Positions 60,501-64,000 of a stretch of 64,000 nt of DNA are shown one piece after another. A program made the translations under genes and the position numbers. The stretch is from positions 124,001 to 188,000 of the forward strand of contig BDIU01000194.1 of NCBI GenBank assembly GCA_002118135.1, written 5' to 3'. Position 1 is the stretch's first letter, and every line of letters begins with the position of its first letter. This stretch comes from Trebouxia sp. TZW2008. Taxonomy: Eukaryota > Chlorophyta > Trebouxiophyceae > Trebouxiales > Trebouxiaceae. Below the pieces are notes generated by a model, which made no database searches, had not been told where the DNA came from, and saw only the letters and a list, made by a program, of their open reading frames with translations.

Positions 60501-63060
60501 GGGTGTTGACCCCCCAGGCCAGGGTGGAGGTGGCCACCAGCACTTGAATCTTGCCTGCCACAAAGAGGCGCTCACAGGTTGTCCTGTCTCTGTCTGTTAG
60601 GCCAGCATGGTGCATGCCGATGCCAAACTGCAACGTGTGACGCAGGTTCGGGTCCTGCAGGAACAGCATGAGCGTCACAACTGCAGAATTTACAGCAGGT
60701 GCTTTGTATATGTAGCCTTCACTGTACAAGAGGCTAGTTTGCATAAGCAATATGAACTGCTGGCGACACCTACATGCTGCACCAGTGTCCTATCTTTCAG
60801 CAAGGCTGTCTAGTTGCCTGCCTGCCTGCCTGCATGCCTGCTTGCACACGTGCCTGCATGCTGGCTTGCTTGCTGCTTGCTTGCATGCTTGATGGACTGC
60901 TTGATGTTGACTGACAAAGCAGGATTGCTTACCTTGATGGAGATCAGCTCCTGCTCCAGTTCTTGGTCAGGCATGTGCACAAACTGGCGGGGCCGCTCAT
61001 CTCCTGCTGCATAGCCTATCAGGTCCAGCGCTGTCAGCCTTGTCTGCATTCACCACCACCAAGCATTTTCAGTTGCTGGATAAAAGACCCAAATGATAGT
61101 ACAGACAGATGAAGTGCAGACAGTTGCAAGATGGTCTATCAGATCCAGCGCTGTCAGCTTTCTGCATGCGTCAAAGCTTTGCAGTTCATACTGCTGGACA
61201 GCATTACCACTGACACACGCTTAGCTGTCCGCAAATAAGCGCTGCAAGTCATTCTCACTTGTAGAAGCAGAATGTGTGCATCTGCAGAGTAGTGCTAGGC
61301 TGAGTCTCTCATAGCATACACAAATTGACAGGACAGCTGATCATCTGGCAAACGAGTCATGCCTGCGCGTATGCCCTGCTGTTGATGTGTGCACAAGCAA
61401 TGGGAGTGCAGACACCTTGGCTGCAAGCTAGAGAAGCATTCAGGGCCAAAGCCTCGACATTTTCAGGGCCTGTGTAGACACACAAGCAGCAGCGCTGATG
61501 TCGCACTGCATACTGTGACAGGTCGTGAGATATCCAGCGATGCTAGCAGAAGTCTGGGCTTGCCCACCTGGCATCTAATGGAAAAAACAACCAAAACTGA
61601 CTTGAGGGGGGGCTTAGGTCTGAATGGCCGCATGGGCACAGTGCAAGTCAATGTTGACACAATTTGTCTTGTGCTCAGCAATGCTGGCAGAGGTCCCCAA
61701 GACCTGGAAACCTGTTTGCTGAATGCGCGCATACCAACAGCCCCTACAGGGAGCAATATATGGCTTGCTCACCTGGCGTCTGGAAGAAACGAAGACCAGG
61801 ACTGGCTTGAGAGGGGAGTGGGTTTGAATAGCGGCATAAGCCGGCTTGTTCATTGTGGCCATGCGCGGACAATAGAACTTGCCCGGGTAACCTTGGATAT
61901 GGCACTCCAAAGGCACTGGCCGAACGCTGGGCTTGAAATTGAACAGGCCCTGCACAGCACGGGAACTGACACTCAAACAGGCGCAAGTGAAGTCTGTCTG
62001 ATTGGCAGCACAGGCTAGCTTGTTCATGATGGCCATGCAGGAGGCAGTAGAAGTTGCCTGGGTAGTATTGCAAAGGCTTTGGCCGTGCACTGGGCTTGCA
62101 ACTGAACACCACCTGCAGCACATAGGAGCCAAATCACACAAAGGCGCAGACAAGGGCTTGTTCCTGGGAGCCATGCAAGAGCAGTAAAATTGGCCCGGGT
62201 TGCCTGAATGTCACAAAGCAATTGCACTGGCCGTACCACTTGTTTAAGTTTGAACAGCTCCTGTACACCGCAAGAGTGTGACCACTCTACACCTACCATT
62301 GCAGCTGGCTTCAGACGCACAGACCTTCAGCAGCTGTGAAGCTGGCTTGCGGAATCTAGTTTGCCTCACTTGCACAGACCTCACGCAACACTTGACGCAG
62401 CAGCCAGATGCAAGATTGTCTGCTTAGTCTGCACTAGGAAAACGTTCACTCAAGCTTGTCACACATGCTGATGTCAGTGACATGGTTTTCACCCATGACA
62501 TTATGTCAAAAGCTGGTTTGAAGGCTGGCCGCCTGCTGTCCAACACAAGCAGCAGCTCTGAATGGGCAGTGGCTGCATCTAGCAGGCCACTTTTCAACTG
62601 TCCAGTTGAAGAGTTGAAACTTGGTTTCCATGATGCAGCGACTGTCCATTTGACCAGTTGCAGCTGTGTTGCTCATGCTGGCTGAGCATGTCTTCTGTCA
62701 AAGCACGAAAGTGTCATCTTCTGACGATGCAGAACAGCAAAAGGCAAGATCCTGCAAAATGATACACGCTTGAAGACAAAATTTCTATCACATTTGATTT
62801 GACAAATTAATTTATCTTTCTTGCTTTCCCAGTCAGAAGTCTGGAGTTGCTCGGCAAGTGTGTAAGTTTCTGTAACTGCAGAAAGCAACGCTTTGACTGA
62901 ACAGGCAGCTATACAACTCACTGCTTTCTTGATGCCCAGCCAGTCTGCTAGATCAGCAGCATTTGCAAGTGCTGTTGACAGCCCCAGGAAGCGGATGGGC
63001 AGATCCGTTTGTGCGCTGATGTAGCGCATACGGGACACAATGACCTCCAGGATAGGACCT
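38504..63060 (-). CDS. ASCC3: ASCC3 (Slh1/RQT2) Ski2-like helicase, C-terminal 782 aa, 5' part beyond the window
   Basis: 3'-5' helicase of the ASC-1 complex, used in alkylation repair and in splitting collided ribosomes. Exons, 5' to 3' on the minus strand: 63060-62922, 61949-61773, 61043-60933, 60654-60449, 51351-51180, 46799-46602, 45827-45687, 42747-42592, 42237-42070, 40839-40648, 39656-39468, 39004-38504 (2350 nt, entering with a one-base phase). They encode the second cassette from [10 protein letters not shown]: motif [25 protein letters not shown], motif [10 protein letters not shown], motif [14 protein letters not shown], motif [12 protein letters not shown]. The Sec63 domain follows: ISIGEN...[45 protein letters not shown], then [17 protein letters not shown] and DTKSVLDQ favour ASCC3 over BRR2. 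The last 90 or so residues are a Q/H/R-rich tail. Walker A and DEAH motifs lie outside. Confidence 0.95.
39713..39800 (-). repeat. Relic of an ASCC3 exon start (parent 39656-39580)
   Basis: AATGGATCCGTTGCTCTT, GCTTTGGGCGCTT and CTCCAAGACCTGCAG repeat the start of the downstream exon about 130 bp away, including its acceptor, but with internal losses. Confidence 0.8.
39995..40647 (-). repeat. Four tandem copies of the ASCC3 exon at 40839-40648
   Basis: Copies end near 40003, 40204, 40333 and 40477. Each has a CTGACCTGCAT or ACCTGCATGA block (donor side on the minus strand), then TCACTTGCATCT, GCTGCCCAGCA and CTCAGGCTTGCAG. The copy at 40003-40140 also keeps the longer part encoding [26 protein letters not shown]-rich stretch lies at 40585-40630. 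Confidence 0.85.
41740..42069 (-). repeat. Two relics of the end of the ASCC3 exon at 42237-42070
   Basis: ACCTGCATGAGACTCTATTC..GCGGTCATGGC (41770) and CACCTGCATTAGGCTGTGCA..CGTCACGGTGAC (41850) match the real exon end with its donor at 42069. The third ends in the real exon. Confidence 0.75.
42790..43850 (-). repeat. About nine copies of the start of the ASCC3 exon at 42747
   Basis: On the minus strand each unit carries a CAG acceptor-like GGTGCAG followed by GTGCTGCATGTGCT and GGCAGAGTATGATGAGCTGCC. This encodes the exon beginning [16 protein letters not shown]. Units start near 42877, 42952, 43122, 43192, 43302, 43412, 43522, 43631 and 43810. Spacing is 70-180 bp and decay rises with distance. 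Confidence 0.85.
43860..45680 (-). repeat. Decayed ASCC3 intron sequence with a 250-bp duplication
   Basis: GGTCAAGCAAAGT and GTTTGAGGT..CCATGCTTC pieces (44288, 44885) resemble the end of the exon at 45827-45687. A larger duplication links 44576-44830 with 45318-45580: GCAGATGCTGATTTTCTTGC, TCAGCTGCTGTT, CAGTGCCAGTCATCT. No intact exon is present. Confidence 0.65.
45890..46040 (-). pseudogene. Upstream relic of the ASCC3 Sec63 exon 45827-45687
   Basis: GAGAGGTTGCAAGAGGCCCATGGTATGATGCTGCAGATAGTAGAAGGAGC and the following 90 bases repeat the real exon some 200 bp further on. Changes break the frame inside the GRICSFYYL region. Confidence 0.85.
46305..46600 (-). repeat. Two relics of the end of the ASCC3 exon at 46799-46602
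   Basis: TGAAGGTCTTCTTCACAAGAGCAGACAGCTACTCATTCACGTC (46308) and TGAAAGTCCTCTTCACAAGC..TACTCATTAATGTC (46473) match the real GTGAAGGTCCTCTCC region. Spacing is about 150 bp. A stop-prone frame and lost donors mark both as relics. Confidence 0.85.
46940..47020 (-). repeat. Relic of the start of the ASCC3 exon at 46799
   Basis: GGGCCTGCCTGCTTCAAG..GCGTTGAAGTGGTCTGACACCTT mirrors the real exon start, including its acceptor-side CACCTG context. Confidence 0.75.
47021..48049. other. ASCC3 intron sequence, nothing recognised
   Basis: Inside the 4.4-kb intron between exons 51351-51180 and 46799-46602. No exon, relic or mobile element is clear on either strand. A 20-base AGTTCAAGAGCCAGCGT piece occurs twice near 47840-47880. 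Confidence 0.5.
48113..48216. repeat. Inverted repeat, arms of about 36 bp
   Basis: CATGCTGGAGAAAGGCATGG and GACATGAAGGCAAC at 48116-48150 pair with GTTGCCTTCATGTCC and TCATGCTTTCTCCAGCATG at 48181-48216, leaving a loop of about 30 bases. Weaker complementarity extends outward on both sides. Confidence 0.85.
49373..49496 (+). repeat. Exact 62-bp tandem duplication
   Basis: ACAAAGCATGCAGAAGGCTG ... CAAAGGCATGAGG occurs twice back to back with no difference by eye, inside the 250-bp array. It is much younger than the array. Confidence 0.9.
51486..51548 (-). pseudogene. Relic of the ASCC3 motif VI exon start
   Basis: On the minus strand it reads [14 protein letters not shown] then R-R-A, matching [18 protein letters not shown] of the exon at 51351-51180, about 190 bp upstream of it in gene order. 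The GRAGRP motif is broken, and a CA microsatellite follows where the acceptor should be. Confidence 0.9.
51552..51594. repeat. (CA)n microsatellite, about 21 units
   Basis: Uninterrupted CACACA run beside the motif VI exon relic, in the 9.1-kb ASCC3 intron. Confidence 0.98.
51595..52640. other. ASCC3 intron sequence, nothing recognised
   Basis: Part of the 9.1-kb intron. No exon, relic or mobile element was recognised on either strand. Confidence 0.5.
52640..56300. repeat. Satellite array, period near 202 bp, 18 copies
   Basis: A marker GCTTGACATGCCCTGTACAG recurs near 52865, 53071, 53275, 53479, 53651, 53854, 54056, 54256, 54448, 54655, 54856, 55057, 55258, 55461, 55662, 55863, 56063 and 56266. 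Most spacings are 200-207 bp, with one of 172 and one of 192. The rest of the unit includes CTGATCACAGGGATTGCCA, GCATCAAAAGCCTCTGCAACGC and GCGGCACAGAGACTTCTGAG. Copies are imperfect and all have the same orientation. No exon origin was found. Confidence 0.95.
56860..57540. repeat. Three to four copies of a unit near 195 bp
   Basis: TTTGCCAGCAAACTTTAGCA, CAGGGGTCTTGAGAGCTCCTTTGCAGACAGA and GGAACTCTACATAGAG-like blocks recur at about 56985, 57180 and 57375. The family differs from the 202-bp satellite beside it. Confidence 0.8.
58030..58600. repeat. Five to six copies of a unit near 100 bp
   Basis: CGCACCTGACCAGTCTGCATGCTGCTGCATTGG and TTCAAGAAGCCTGTTCACAA recur near 58048, 58147, 58246, 58347 and 58448, with a shortened copy near 58520. 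Confidence 0.85.
58735..59110. repeat. Three copies of a unit near 130 bp
   Basis: TGTCCAGATCAAGCATTGTGT, GAGCCAAGTTGT-like and ACCATGTAAGGACCTG blocks recur at about 58795, 58930 and 59050. Confidence 0.8.
59111..59935. other. ASCC3 intron sequence, nothing recognised
   Basis: End of the 9.1-kb intron away from the satellite. No exon, relic or mobile element recognised. Confidence 0.5.
59940..60440 (-). repeat. Three tandem copies of the ASCC3 motif V exon end
   Basis: The real exon end (60580-60449) encodes [27 protein letters not shown] in overlapping frame order. Copies follow at 60388-60285 (frame-shifted: ...[12 protein letters not shown]), 60215-60090 ([13 protein letters not shown] then [16 protein letters not shown]) and 60040-59940 ([10 protein letters not shown]). 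Decay increases with distance. Confidence 0.92.
60812..60900. repeat. CCTG/CTTG tetranucleotide repeat
   Basis: Imperfect GCCTGCCTGCCTGCATGC and GCTTGCTTGC runs in the short intron between ASCC3 exons 61043-60933 and 60654-60449. Confidence 0.9.
61555..61700 (-). pseudogene. Downstream relic of the ASCC3 exon at 61949-61773
   Basis: On the minus strand it reads [14 protein letters not shown] then the splice-donor-like GTGGGC, matching [20 protein letters not shown] of the real exon about 210 bp before it. Confidence 0.85.
61985..62290 (-). repeat. Two upstream relics of the ASCC3 exon at 61949
   Basis: Copies at about 62115-61995 ([13 protein letters not shown]... then NFYCLLHG) and 62270-62150 ([16 protein letters not shown]... 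then NFTALAW) follow [22 protein letters not shown] in order but with frameshifts. Spacing is about 160 bp. Confidence 0.88.
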
Positions 63061-63164
63061 CTGCAGCACAAATGATATACACTCAGATTGGAACTCAGCT
63101 CAAGTGCACTCTCATCAGCGTAACAACAATGGCAATCATGAGAGCTAATACACAGCATCCACAA

Positions 63165-63480
63165 CGACCTCCAAAAAGGAACCGCTGCAAAGCAAGAGTT
63201 CTTTTGAAGATCGAGGCACTGTAACAGGTGAATGTGGTCAGCCAGTGCAGTGCACAGCCCCAGGAAGCAGATGGGCAGATCTGTCTGTGTGCTGATGTAG
63301 CGCATGCGGGACACAATGACCTCCAGGATAGGACCTCTGCAGCACAAATGATGAACACTCAGATTGGACCTCAGCACAAGTGCACTCTCAACAGCGTAAT
63401 AACAATGGCAATCATGTACAGCACCCTTAATGACCTCCAGGACGCTGCCTCTGCAAAGCAACAGTCCCTTTGAAAAGTAA
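63165..63480 (-). repeat. Three upstream relics of the ASCC3 exon at 63060-62922
   Basis: A long copy at 63346-63230 reads [21 protein letters not shown] then [12 protein letters not shown]. Short start fragments sit at 63185 (VPFWRSL) and 63452 (GSVLEVIKG). All keep the CTGCAG acceptor. The longest is almost identical to the real exon over its first 90 bases. Confidence 0.9.
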
Positions 63481-63598
63481 GGCATGCTAATAGCTGAATG
63501 TGGTGTGCTGACCACGTTGGTATGCAAAACATGCAAACAAAGACAAGCAAAGCAAAAGGTCAGACAGGGCTCCTGAGCTGCTATTAAGAAAGAGAAAC

Positions 63599-63980
63599 AG
63601 CACAGCAAGCTGCCCTCGTTTCTGCCTCAATTAGCAGCTCAAGCAGCTCTGTTGGATCCTGTGCTCTGCGTGTTCACGGAAAATTGTGCAAAATTGTGCA
63701 AGTTTGTGGAGAGAGTTTTCCACAGAAGAGCGTTTTGCTGTGTTCAGGCTCCACAGCCAGCAGCAGTTGTGTCTTCATTAAATAGTAGGCTGCAAGAGCA
63801 AGACAGGCGTCAGCTGCAACCTGTTCTGAGTGTGCTGTGTCTGGAAACAGGGGGCACAATTTCAAAAGAGTTGCTGGGCTGCACACAAGAGGCATAAACA
63901 GCACAGCATGCTGCCCTTGTTTGTGCCCCAACCAGCAGACCAACCAGCTCTGTTGGATCTCGTGCTCTGCTTGTGCACCG
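63599..63980. repeat. Direct duplication with 301-bp offset
   Basis: CACAGCAAGCTGCCCTCGTT and AGCTCTGTTGGATCCTGTGCTCTGC at 63601-63680 recur with few changes at 63902-63980. It may continue beyond the window. No exon was recognised here. Confidence 0.8.
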
Positions 63981-64000
63981 GCACTGATGAAAGTTTGTGA

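Noticed and set aside
60070..60750. 226-aa minus-strand frame with three helicase motif V segments
   Set aside because: It joins the real exon with its decayed copies. The donor at 60448 joins in phase to the motif VI exon, so the rest is intron.
38504..63060. BRR2 (SNRNP200) as identity of the helicase
   Set aside because: Sec63-region signatures RHNED, DPHTKAxLLLQ, DTKxVLDQ and YLGLDQQY fit ASCC3. BRR2 has different sequence at these points as I know it.
62673..63608. 311-aa minus-strand frame containing two ASCC3-like segments
   Set aside because: It reads through a real exon, intron and a relic copy. Family comparison supports only 63060-62922 as the exon.
1..64000. tRNA, rRNA, retrotransposon reverse transcriptase or viral genes
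   Set aside because: None recognised on either strand by eye; short or divergent ones could be missed.

Overview
The window is nuclear DNA of a eukaryote with small, intron-rich genes. A chlorophyte green alga is the best guess. The basis is GT-AG introns with TGCAG|G acceptors, TGTAA-type poly(A) signals downstream of several genes, a plant-like LSD1 without a Tower, and a CCDC77 gene of the kind kept by centriole-bearing lineages. The phylum is an inference. I see no bacterial operons, tRNA, rRNA or CRISPR.

Layout, left to right: MRE11 (+, 526-8103); a small acidic orphan gene (+, 9591-10158); a coiled-coil protein (+, 10865-15648); an atypical protein kinase (+, 15920-20260) followed by two tandem arrays; an unresolved gene (+, about 21601-23041); an LSD1/FLD-type histone demethylase (+, 23276-32560); a membrane-anchored short-chain dehydrogenase (+, 32716-34273); CCDC77 (-, 37912-34295), meeting the dehydrogenase tail to tail with 21 bp between stop codons; and the C-terminal half of ASCC3 (-, 63060-38504), whose 5' part lies beyond the right edge. 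For all genes except the unresolved one, my hand-built exon chains keep phase from the assigned start, or from the window edge, to the stop.

The two halves look very different. On the left, exons are separated by short to medium introns. On the right, 12 ASCC3 exons totalling 2.35 kb are spread over 24.5 kb. One intron there is 9.1 kb and holds an 18-copy satellite with a period near 202 bp.

The main discovery is one pattern shared by six genes. Introns, and one 3' flank, contain ordered, same-strand, decaying tandem copies of the neighbouring exon. The copies usually keep the exon edge with its splice site, and in one case the stop codon. They are seen for MRE11 exons 11 and 13, coiled-coil gene exon 9, kinase exons 3, 6 and 7, LSD1 exons 5, 11 and 12, CCDC77 exon 5, and nearly every ASCC3 exon. 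This points to local tandem duplication centred on exon-intron junctions as a force expanding introns and possibly seeding satellites. A 174-bp Tc1/mariner- or pogo-like MITE sits inside one of these arrays.

Functionally the named genes cover DNA double-strand break repair (MRE11), alkylation repair or ribosome quality control (ASCC3), chromatin (LSD1), lipid or steroid metabolism (SDR) and the centriole or cilium (CCDC77). They form no pathway cluster.
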